Positions 1-7,020 of a stretch of 8,546 bases of DNA are shown here, in pieces. Numbering within the stretch: the stretch's first letter is position 1; every line of letters begins with the position of its first letter. This DNA is from CAZACQ01 sp964483725. Its GTDB lineage: Bacteria > Patescibacteriota > Gracilibacteria > Absconditabacterales > Absconditicoccaceae. Made by a program: the position numbers and the translations under genes. The notes beneath the pieces are model-generated. The model worked only from the letters and a program-made list of their open reading frames with translations, was not told the origin of the DNA and did not search any database. The DNA is taken from contig CAZACQ010000025.1 of the NCBI GenBank assembly GCA_964483725.1, positions 1-8,546 on the forward strand, written 5' to 3'.

Positions 1-137
1 AATATGCATACAAAACAGATAGCTTAGCAACTGCCATTTTAGCTATGTGAAAAGAAGAATGAATAGATTTTTGTGAAAAAAACAATATTTCTTATGCTAT
101 TGTAGATAATGAGTGAAGCTTTTTTAATAATTTGTAA
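1..137 (+). CDS. FAD:protein FMN transferase (ApbE family), C-terminal fragment
   Basis: This is the last 44 or so codons of a gene that begins outside the window. It is read in the frame starting at base 3 with TGA as Gly and ends at TAA 135-137. The visible peptide contains TDSLATAILAMGKEEGIDFC followed by a stretch ending IVDNEG. This matches the C-terminal signature of ApbE/Ftp proteins (ADALATALFVMG...G...E). In that family the Asp and the Thr four residues later help bind the catalytic Mg2+; both are present here. ApbE enzymes transfer FMN from FAD onto Thr/Ser of exported or membrane redox proteins such as RnfG and NqrC. The stop lies one base from the zwf stop on the other strand, so the two genes converge. 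Only the tail is seen, so the family call is good but not certain. Confidence 0.7.
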
Positions 138-138
138 T

Positions 139-1515
139 TTATTCGTACCATTCTCTTCATTCATTTTTAAGTAATTCATCAGACTGTTGTGGTCATTTAG
201 TTCATTTTTTGTATTCATAAATAATAGGACAATCATCTTTACAGTTTATAATATCATCTACTATTTTCCAAGATTCTTTCAAAATATCAAAACTTGTAAA
301 AAGGCTTTTATCTCAAACTATCACATCTTCAATTAGTTTTTGATAAGCTTCTTTACTATTTAATTCTTTTTTGAAAATTGAGTGTACTCTTTTGACAGAT
401 TTAGCATTTCACTCTTCTTTTATATTGAAATGAATGCTTATTCATTCATTTGGTTGAACTTCCAATATTATTCTATTTTCACAAATTTCTCAAAATTCTT
501 TGAATATACTAGGTAATTTTTTAAAATTTATAACTATTTTGGTAGATTTTTTATCTAGTGCTTTTCATGTTTTTAAATATATAGGAACTCACTTAAATCT
601 ATAGTTTTCTATTTCCAATTTCATAGCAACAAAGGTTTCAACTCTTGAGTTCGGATCTACTCAAGTTTCTTGCTTATATCATTCATACTGTCCAAATACG
701 ATTTTATTATTAAAATCTTTTCCAAGATTTATACTTTTTAGTATTTTTAACTTTTCAGCCGATATTGAGTCTGAGTCTAACTTTGCTGGTGCATCCATAG
801 CTACTAATGCTATCATTTGCATTAGGTGGTTTTGTACCATATCTCTAAGTGCTCATGATTTTTCATAATAAGCTCATCTAGTTCCTACTCATATTTCTTC
901 TGTTGCCGAAATTTGAATATTGTCTATATAATTACTATTCCATATAGGTTCAAATAATATATTAGCAAACCTAAATGTTAGTATATTTTGTATAGGCTCT
1001 TTACCAACATAGTGATCAATTATATAAGTTTGCTCTTCTGAAAAAACTTCTTTGATTTTTGATTCAAGCTCTTTGGCAGAATTTAGATCTGTACCAAAAG
1101 GTTTTTCAAAAATTATTTTAACATTTTCTTTTAAATCTAGTATTTTTGAATTTTCTATAAAGTCAAAATAATACTCAGGAGATATAGAAAGATATATTAT
1201 TATTTGACTATCTCAATCATCCAAATTCTGAATATATTTTTTTAAGTTGTAATAATCTTCTTCTTGTGTAAGGTCTAGTTTTGAATATTTTAGCTCAGAA
1301 AAGAAATCTTCAGAAGAGTCTTCATCAGATAGATATGGCTTACTTTCTTTTTTTATATAATCTATAAAATCTTGCCTAGTATAGTCTCTTCTACCAATTC
1401 ATACAATATCTAAATTTTCTGTAAAATTGTTTTTATAAATATTATAAAGAGCTGGGAATAGTTTCTTTTTAGCTAAGTCTCAGTTTGCTCAAAACATCAA
1501 AAAAATTGTTTTCAT
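139..1515 (-). CDS. zwf: Glucose-6-phosphate 1-dehydrogenase
   Basis: Encodes 458 residues when TGA is read as Gly, slightly shorter than typical bacterial Zwf (about 480-490). It oxidises glucose 6-phosphate to 6-phosphogluconolactone, usually with NADP+, in the cytosol, as the first step of the oxidative pentose phosphate pathway. Visible landmarks are the N-terminal nucleotide-binding GANGDLAKKKLFPALYN (residues 9-25, two of its Gly from TGA), the EKPFG motif (137-141), the substrate and active-site motif IDHYVGKE (166-173, with His168), and RGAYYEKSGALRDMVQNHLM from residue 213. The C-terminus has the usual Y...G..GP pattern and ends in TAA. The start is the first ATG giving the complete Rossmann motif; no Shine-Dalgarno is visible. 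It is the last gene of the operon, 25 bases after the SIS gene. The 3' end of its mRNA probably overlaps the convergent apbE-like transcript, as no terminator hairpin is seen between them. Confidence 0.96.
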
Positions 1516-1540
1516 TCTATTTTTTAATTATTAAATAATA

Positions 1541-2470
1541 CTATTCAACTATAACTTCTAAATTTTTTGTAAATCAAGACTTATTTAGTGCATTAATGTA
1601 ATTTTCTATATTATCCTTAAAATAAGGAGGCATTTGTCTTTGAATTTTTCAAACTATATAATAGCTTATAGCCATAAACCCTGCTAAACCTAGATTTTCT
1701 GGTAAAGTTATTGTTAAAACATCATTCTCAAAATAAACTTCTCATTGTCAAAATTTTATACATAATTCTTTTTTATTTGGGACTACTGTTATTGCGTGTT
1801 TCAGTTCTTCATAAGTTTTTATATCTCTTGAAATATTTCTACCAAACAACTCTATAAATTTAACATCAATCATTGATGATAATTTTGCAAATTTATTTGG
1901 TATTGCGAATAAAAATCAATCATACTCATAAAAGTTTTGTCTTTCTATTTGTTTTGATATATCATTTTCTATTATATTTAATATTTCTTTTGGATTTTCT
2001 CAGGTATTTGCAATTATCCATCACATATATGTAGAAGTATTGTAAGTATATGGTTCTTTTATTTTTGGTGTAATAATGCAATTTTCTTTCCCTATAATTT
2101 TTTCTGTTTCTGAATTGTTTTTACAAGTTATTAGCTTTATTTCAAATCATTTATCTTTTGCATATTTAGCTACTATAGGAGCATGTTTAGCTCCTGATGC
2201 ACTATATATTATTACTCAATCAACTCAATCTTTTTCTAAATTTTCTTTATAATTATTTTCATCTGCAAATAAATAATCTGAATTTTGATGAATTATGCTT
2301 GCTGTATGTTTTGCATTTCAGGATCATACAACAAGAGCTTTTTTAAAATCTAAATCACCTAGTGATATTTCTTCTTCTGATAGTTTTTCAAGACTTGCTA
2401 AAACTATTGTGTCTAAGTCTGGAATATTATTTTTACTTATATTTTCTATTTCTTTTAAATATTTTCACAT
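1541..2470 (-). CDS. SIS-domain (sugar isomerase type) protein in pentose phosphate operon
   Basis: Encodes 309 residues with TGA as Gly, ending in TAG. SIS domains bind phosphosugars in isomerases and in sugar-phosphate sensors. The first lobe covers roughly residues 44-155: ALVVGSGNAKHTA (45-57) is the first strand and loop, VIIYSASGAKHAPIV (86-100) is the family's Ser-rich phosphate-binding loop, and YTYNTSTYMGWIIANTGEN (141-159) resembles the helix after it. A second alpha/beta lobe from about residue 185 to 275 is less clear. The start is ATG 2470; an in-frame TAA lies only 9 bases upstream, so the N-terminus cannot be much longer. It lies 22 bases after gnd and 25 before zwf, so it is clearly co-transcribed with both. 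An obvious guess is a glucose/fructose 6-phosphate isomerase-like role feeding Zwf, but I do not see the C-terminal motifs of known Pgi or Pgi/Pmi proteins. The substrate is therefore unknown. Confidence 0.82.
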
Positions 2471-2492
2471 TTTTTTGTTTTATTTAACTAAA

Positions 2493-3899
2493 CTACTCCC
2501 ACTTGGTATGAAATATTCATTCTCTATCTTTTCTTTCATAAGTATGAGCACCAAAATAGTCTCTCAATCATTGTATAAAGTTGGCACTAGTATTAGCATC
2601 AGCTAGAGAATAAATATAATTAATTGCATTTGAAAGAGCTAATAAAGAGAGCTTGTTTTGATTTGCTATCTCAATTAATTTTTGATACCTATCAATATTT
2701 GATTTAATTTCTGAGCTTATTTCTTCCAATTCTAATATAGTATCAAAGTTTTCATTGTTTTTGAATACATTTGTAAGAAATTCAAGTAACTTAGCTCTTA
2801 TTATACATCATCATTGCCAAATTCTAGTAACTTCAGATAGATTGATATTCCATCAGTTCTCTTGGCTTGTTTTTTTAATTAAATCAAGTCACTGAGCATA
2901 TGCTATCAACATTCATATATACAAACTTTCTTCCAAAATTTCAATAAACTCATCAAGGTTTACTGTGTTTTCAGTTCATTCAAAGCTATAAATTTTTGAT
3001 AATTTTTTCCTTTTATCTTTTTCTCAAGATAAGTTTCTAGCATCCACTGCCGCTGAGATAGAATTTACACAAACTCATGCATCAAGTCATTCTTTACTTG
3101 TCCAAAGTCCTGTTCATTTTGCTCATGCTTTATCTAAGATATTATCTATCAAATATTCTCATGAATTGAATTCATCTTCTTTTGCCAAAACTTCTGTTGC
3201 TATTTCAAATAAGTATGAGTTCAATTTTCACTTATTGAATTGCTCAAAAATTTTGGATATTTCTTTGGCTTCTAGTTTGTAAACTTTTCTTAGAATATCG
3301 TATCATTCTGCCATCATCTGCATAATAGCATATTCTATACCATTATGTACCATTTTCACGAAATGCCCACTTCAATCTTCTCAAATATAGCTTACACATT
3401 TTCATCATTGAAAATCATTTGCAGATATATCTTTTAGTATGTTTTCAATTTTTTCATATGATTCATAGTTAGTTCATGGCATTATACTTGGTCATTTCAA
3501 AGCTCATTCTTCTCATCATGAAACTCACATTCATACAAAATTTATTCAGTCTTTTTTCAAGTCTTCAAACCTTCTGATACTATCTTTATAAAAACTATTA
3601 CCTGCATCTATTATTATATCTCATTCTTCCAAATAATCTTTTAGACTTTCTATTGTCTGATCTACTGGGTCTCAAGCTTTTACCATGATTATAATTTTCC
3701 TAGGCCTTTCAAGAGATTCTACAAATTCTTGAATTGAATAGGTTCATTTTAAGTTTCAGTTGTATCATTGAGATATAAAATTCTCAACTTTGTCTGTACT
3801 TCTATTGAATACAGATATTGTATATCAATTGTTTGCAATATTTCTTGCTAAATTTTCTCACATTACAGCAAGTCATATAAGTCATATATTATTTTTCAT
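2493..3899 (-). CDS. gnd: 6-phosphogluconate dehydrogenase, decarboxylating
   Basis: Encodes 468 residues with TGA as Gly, the same length as classical dimeric Gnd, ending in TAG. It converts 6-phosphogluconate to ribulose 5-phosphate, CO2 and a reduced pyridine nucleotide in the cytosol. The N-terminus has the dinucleotide-binding pattern GLIGLAVMGENLARNIA (from residue 6), followed by DAGNSFYKD. Substrate-binding GVSGGEEGALKGPSIMPG spans 125-142, and the catalytic Lys182 lies in HFVKMVHNGIEY. The C-terminus ends with the family signature RDYFGAHTYERKDREGIFHT. Many of the invariant glycines are TGA codons, which is strong evidence for table 25. It is the first gene of the gnd-SIS-zwf operon. 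A candidate promoter lies 30-60 bases upstream, and there is no Shine-Dalgarno before the ATG. Confidence 0.97.
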
Positions 3900-3930
3900 T
3901 TATTTATTTTAATTTCTAAAAATTTATTTA

Positions 3931-3959
3931 ATAATAAACTATATATGCTAATATTGAAA
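3931..3959 (-). promoter_or_regulatory. Putative sigma70-type promoter of the gnd-SIS-zwf operon
   Basis: On the minus strand a TTTCAA box (3954-3959) and a TATTAT box (3931-3936) are separated by 17 bases, 32 bases before the gnd ATG. The site lies just downstream of the terminator of the small upstream unit, so the operon would need its own promoter here. The region is very AT-rich, so chance matches are easy. Confidence 0.4.
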
Positions 3960-3976
3960 TAAAAAAGTTAGACTAC

Positions 3977-4003
3977 AAAAAAAGCGAAGGGTATTCCCTT
4001 CGC
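3977..4003 (-). terminator. Strong intrinsic terminator of the small upstream unit
   Basis: Read on the minus strand, GCGAAGGG, loop AATA, then CCCTTCGC form a perfect 8-bp stem (3984-3991 with 3996-4003), followed by seven T (3983-3977). It sits 14 bases after the TGA that would end the shifted frame of the upstream ORF. The longer 108-codon frame would have to translate straight through this hairpin to reach its TAG at 3973-3975, which argues against that frame being the true end. Confidence 0.88.
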
Positions 4004-4016
4004 AAAACAAAGTCCT

Positions 4017-4299
4017 TCATATTGTTCCTGCATCTTTCATAACTTCGTAGATGATCCATATAGAACCACCTAGAACACCAAGCAGTAAAGAAAGAGGAAC
4101 AATACGAAAGCCAGTAAACTACTCTATCTTCCAGAGGAAGTTTTTTGTTGGCTTGAGAATACTTCCCCAAAACAGCAAAATCGCCATCAGAAGAAATATT
4201 TTGTCGAGTTGACGCAGAATCTTCACCATGAAACTCCTGCTTCTTAGGTGTTGTATGTTTAGGAGTTTCCAAACTAAGGCCAATGTTTTTGTCTTTCAT
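4017..4299 (-). pseudogene. Small foreign-looking single-pass membrane protein gene, frameshifted, with standard-code features
   Basis: From ATG 4299 an unbroken frame begins MKDKNIGLSLETPKH, is hydrophilic, and passes through KKLPLEDRVVYW. It then becomes Cys/Arg-rich nonsense that runs through the terminator to TAG 3973-3975 (108 codons). Around 4110 the +1 frame instead gives FRIVPLSLLLGVLGGSIWII, a convincing membrane helix, then YEVMKDAGTI and TGA at 4019-4017, just before the terminator. The sensible product is therefore about 90 residues with a C-terminal helix, broken by a one-base frame change. All nine glycines over both parts are GGN and none is TGA, and Arg is often CGN, unlike the neighbours. 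The AGGAGG site is also unlike the neighbours. It may be a transferred standard-code gene, a sequencing indel, or a programmed +1 shift. I do not recognise the family. Confidence 0.5.
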
Positions 4300-4308
4300 T
4301 TTTCCCTA

Positions 4309-4314
4309 CCTCCT
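4309..4314 (-). promoter_or_regulatory. Consensus Shine-Dalgarno AGGAGG
   Basis: AGGAGG lies 9 bases before the ATG at 4299 on the minus strand. It is the only strong ribosome-binding site in the window: gnd, the SIS gene, zwf, the Kazal gene and the 6091 gene have none. It fixes the start of the small ORF and adds to its foreign look. Confidence 0.8.
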
Positions 4315-4330
4315 GAAAGGTGACAAAACT

Positions 4331-4358
4331 ATTTTAATAAAAAAATTTATAATTTCAA
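4331..4358 (-). promoter_or_regulatory. Putative promoter of the small foreign-looking unit
   Basis: On the minus strand TTGAAA (4353-4358) is followed after 16 bases by TAAAAT (4331-4336), about 30 bases before the ATG at 4299 and ahead of the AGGAGG site. With the terminator at 3977-4003 this makes a complete stand-alone transcription unit. Confidence 0.45.
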
Positions 4359-4374
4359 ATTAACTTTCAAAAAA

Positions 4375-4405
4375 TTGTAATAAAATAAAAAATTATTCGT
4401 ATAAT
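4375..4405 (+). promoter_or_regulatory. Putative promoter of the Kazal/PrcB gene
   Basis: A perfect TATAAT (4400-4405) lies 41 bases before the ATG at 4447. The best upstream partner is TTGTAA (4375-4380) at a long 19-base spacing, so recognition may rest mostly on the -10 box. It is divergent from the minus-strand promoter at 4331-4358 within the same 147-base intergenic region. Confidence 0.45.
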
Positions 4406-4446
4406 ATATCAGATACATAAAATATTTATATTATTAAAGAAAAATT

Positions 4447-5898
4447 ATGAAAAAAATACTATTTATGATAATTGCTTTATTTGCTTATGCTTGATTTTCT
4501 TTTGTGAATGCAGAAGAAGTTATGTGTACTATGGAATGGGATCCAGTATGTGGTGTAGATGGACAAACTTATTCAAATACATGTGTAGCAGAACAACAAA
4601 ACAATGTAGAAGTGAAACATCATGGTGAATGTGAAGTAGAAGAATCTTATTATGAAGAAGAAGGTGAAATGCATTGGACATGGGATATGAATAAAGACTG
4701 AATAAATGATTGTGAGCAAGATTGAACTTGTGATCATACAACTAACTACTTTGAGCCAAGAACTTTTGATAATCAAGAGGATTTCTTGGACACTCATGGT
4801 GAATATTGTGCTGTGGCAACTGACTGATGTAATACAGTTACTATCCAAGACTGAAAAGCTGGTGCAATGACTCAAATGTACTGTGAAGATGTTTATTGAG
4901 AAGATGGTCAAGAAGAATGGACTTGTACAAAACATATACAAGATATTGAAGATAGCTTAGACTATGATACTCATTACAATGAATATGCTCATAGATCTAT
5001 TAGTCCATGAACTTATGTAATTGAGTGAGAAGAAGATTTGGAAAATAAACTTTGAGTAAATCTTGAAGACTTTGAAAAATATATTACTGATTTTGAATGA
5101 ACTATTATAGTTTCTTCTATGTGAGAAAGAAGTACAGGTGGTTATTCTATAGAGATAGAAAACATAAGTAGAGATAGCTCTTGAAATTTGAATCTAAATC
5201 TAAAACATTTATCTCCTGGTCACAATTGTATGGTAACACAAGCATTTACTTATCCTACTAAAATCATACAAGTAAATGATGAAATATCATGAGATGTGAA
5301 TATCAATGTAGATGAAAAAACTTATGATTGTAATTGAGAAGAAGAAAAGGATGAGGAAGATGTTGTAGCTTGTACTATGGAATATGCTCCAGTATGTGGT
5401 GTAGATTGACAAACTTATTCAAATAGATGTGTAGCAGAAGAACAAAACAATGTAGAAGTAGCCTATCAATGAGAATGCTTGTCTAGGTCTTGGGAAAGAC
5501 AAATAAGAAATGCATTCAATGATGCTTTGGATGAAATATTCCAAACAGATGTTTATGAAACAGATAGAGAAAAAGTAGAATATTTAGAAAGAGTTGTTTC
5601 TAGAGCTGAAAATAGAATGTGAAATTTTACTATGATGGATATGGAATATAGTGTTTATACTTATGTAATCAAAGTGATAGAAAATTATAAACACTCTCTA
5701 GTTGAAGATTACATAAAAGAAAATATATCTGAATTGTCAGAAGTAGATGCAGTATTGTGATGAACATGGTATGTTACAAATATTACTTGGGATAACAATG
5801 TAGCACATGTTGATTATGAAGACTGACATATAATGGAGCATATTATGCTAAAGTTGGATTATGATAATGGAAGTTTTGATATGAAATTAGTTGATTAA
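4447..5898 (+). CDS. Secreted protein: Kazal-like, PrcB-like, Kazal-like domains
   Basis: Encodes 483 residues with TGA as Gly, ending in TAA. Residues 1-22 form a signal peptide (MKKILFMIIALFAYAGFSFV, then NA before EE), so the product is exported. A Kazal-like domain follows (Cys27, 35, 46, 62; PVCGVDGQTYSN), then an acidic stretch and DMNKDGINDC (80-89), which resembles a thrombospondin type-3 calcium loop. Next come a Cys-containing segment (about 105-160), a PrcB-like domain (about 188-285, with GERSTGGYSIEIE), and a second Kazal-like domain (Cys309, 317, 328, 344) with identical Cys spacing. A helical and then beta-rich tail runs to 483. Kazal domains generally inhibit serine proteases; the PrcB C-terminal domain is known from a subunit of a spirochaete protease complex. 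A role in controlling proteases at the cell surface or of a host is inference. Both Kazal domains have four Cys rather than the classic six, as in many bacterial examples. Confidence 0.88.
4525..4632 (+). repeat. Kazal repeat copy 1 (partner 5371-5478)
   Basis: This 36-codon unit aligns without gaps to 5371-5478 with 93 of 108 bases identical by my count, and only 6 differences in the first 87. It encodes Cys-to-Cys of the first Kazal-like domain. Gly39 is GGA and Gly60 is GGT in this copy. Confidence 0.9.
5371..5478 (+). repeat. Kazal repeat copy 2 (partner 4525-4632)
   Basis: This is the second copy of the 36-codon Kazal unit. The glycines matching Gly39 and Gly60 of copy 1 are both TGA here (5407-5409 and 5470-5472). 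The high DNA identity points to a fairly recent duplication within the gene or gene conversion between the copies. Confidence 0.9.
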
Positions 5899-5921
5899 TA
5901 TATATCTTTAAATTGATTTGT

Positions 5922-5951
5922 AAAAATGTTGGGATTATTCCCAACATTTTT
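5922..5951. terminator. Bidirectional intrinsic terminator after the Kazal/PrcB gene
   Basis: A 13-bp perfect inverted repeat (5922-5934 with 5939-5951, core TGTTGGGA and TCCCAACA, loop TTAT) is flanked by A5 and T5, which makes it a terminator on either strand. It starts 23 bases after the stop codon. On the + strand it separates the Kazal gene from the next gene. Confidence 0.85.
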
Positions 5952-5971
5952 GCTTTATAAAAAATAATAAA

Positions 5972-5977
5972 TATAAT
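5972..5977 (+). promoter_or_regulatory. Putative -10 box for the 6017/6091 genes
   Basis: TATAAT lies 20 bases after the terminator and 39 bases before ATG 6017. The best -35 candidate at 17-base spacing is a poor TTTGCT (5949-5954). A transcript from here would include the short frame at 6017-6157, so that frame would be translated in front of the longer gene. The surrounding 5952-6016 is otherwise simple AT-rich sequence. Confidence 0.3.
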
Positions 5978-6016
5978 TAGTTATATAGTTTTTAATTTTG
6001 TTAAATTAATATATAA

Positions 6017-6157
6017 ATGGGTATTGATAGTATAAACAATATTAATGAAAATAATGAGTCTTCATATGTTAATGAATATATAACTATACAATGAACAATT
6101 GAAAATATTATATGAGTAACTTTGGATTCTGATCTGAAGAGCTTAAATATGCACTAG
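6017..6157 (+). CDS. Short upstream frame, possible displaced N-terminus of the next gene
   Basis: ATG 6017 opens a 46-codon frame (TGA as Gly) beginning MGIDSINNINENNESSYVNE and continuing YITIQGTIENIIG, then ending in TAG 6155-6157. It overlaps the start of the longer frame at 6091 by 67 bases. The first 30 residues look like ordinary host protein, rich in Asn, Glu and Ile; the last dozen less so. A -1 shift near 6108-6112 would join it to MSNFGFGSEELKYALENN of the longer frame. It could be a leader ORF, the true N-terminus cut off by a missing base in the assembly, or chance. No ribosome-binding site is visible for either start. Confidence 0.35.
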
Positions 6158-7020
6158 AAAATAATGTTAAAAGCTTAGATGATAGGCTACTTTTAGCAAA
6201 ACTAATATGAGATTTTGAAAAAGAAAATCAAAGATATACTGAATCAGTAAATTTAATTAAAGATCATTTTTCTATTGATCTTGAATGACTAAAAGATCAA
6301 ATAACAAGAATTGATGATTTTAGTAGATTAGACTATATAAATAATTTACATAATTCATTTTCAGAAAACTTATCAACACTAATAAATGATTTTTGAGAAA
6401 CTTGAATAAAGCTACCTGACTGAGTAAAAGTAGAAGATATAATATCAAATTTTGATAATCTTATATACTCATTAGAAAACAATACCGATAAAGTTTTAAT
6501 TTTGGAAGAGATATTGTGACTTATTGATTATATAAATAATAAAGACAGTATTTCACAAGAAGATTTAGAAGATAAGCTAATTTTGATTGAAGAAAAAATT
6601 AAAAATGAAGCAGTAGCTGGAAAAGCATGATTAGCTAAATTATGAATAACATCATTTGTTGTTTGACTTTGATCTTTACTTTTTTTGATGGCTTGAAAAG
6701 TCACTGTTCCAGTGACAGTAGCATTATGAGCTTCATGACTTACATTATACTCTGCAAATGAACTAAAAAATATGCCTAGTCATTACAATAAAAATAGGCT
6801 TTATTCAATATTATCAGATTATGTTGAAAACTTAGATAGGGATAGTTTTGATAAATTATATGCTGAAATATCTGAATCTGAAAATTTATGATTATGATTT
6901 TTTGACTTATTAATAGATAAAATAGAGTCTTCTGATATAAATAATATGACCATTGAAGATATAGAAAAAATAAAGAATATTATTAATTTAAGCTTATTTA
7001 AATACAATAAAAATAATTAA
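6091..7020 (+). CDS. Hypothetical helical protein with a central membrane hairpin
   Basis: Encodes 309 residues with TGA as Gly, ending in TAA; I do not recognise a family. The longest frame starts at ATG 6091 (MNNGKYYMSNFGFG). An ATG at 6112 (MSNFGFGSEELK) is an equally good start. Residues up to about 180 are charged, Leu/Ile-spaced and probably helical or coiled (for example DLEDKLILIEEKIKNEAVAG). Then come two hydrophobic stretches, LGITSFVVGLGSLLFLMAG and VTVPVTVALGASGLTLYSA, separated by a short turn, which looks like a membrane hairpin. A further charged helical tail of about 90 residues follows. There is no signal peptide, so it probably sits in the cytoplasmic membrane with both ends inside. 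Its stop shares a TTAA with that of the convergent gene at 7017-7550. Confidence 0.75.

Noticed and set aside
39..236. Minus-strand 65-codon frame
   Set aside because: It overlaps the zwf 3' end in another frame and the ApbE-like tail on the other strand, and it shows no family features.
2295..2606. 103-codon + strand frame
   Set aside because: It is antisense to the gnd end and the SIS gene start, both firmly identified, so it is a shadow.
3976..4320. Structured non-coding RNA (tmRNA, RNase P or 6S RNA) instead of a gene
   Set aside because: Its length and terminator would allow it, but I see no tmRNA ends or tag, no RNase P core motifs, and an AGGAGG-ATG with a long open frame plus a membrane helix fits coding better.
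4529..4941. Minus-strand frames of 70 and 122 codons
   Set aside because: They are antisense to the Kazal/PrcB gene, which has a signal peptide and conserved domains; their His/Cys/Phe-rich content is typical of a shadow frame.
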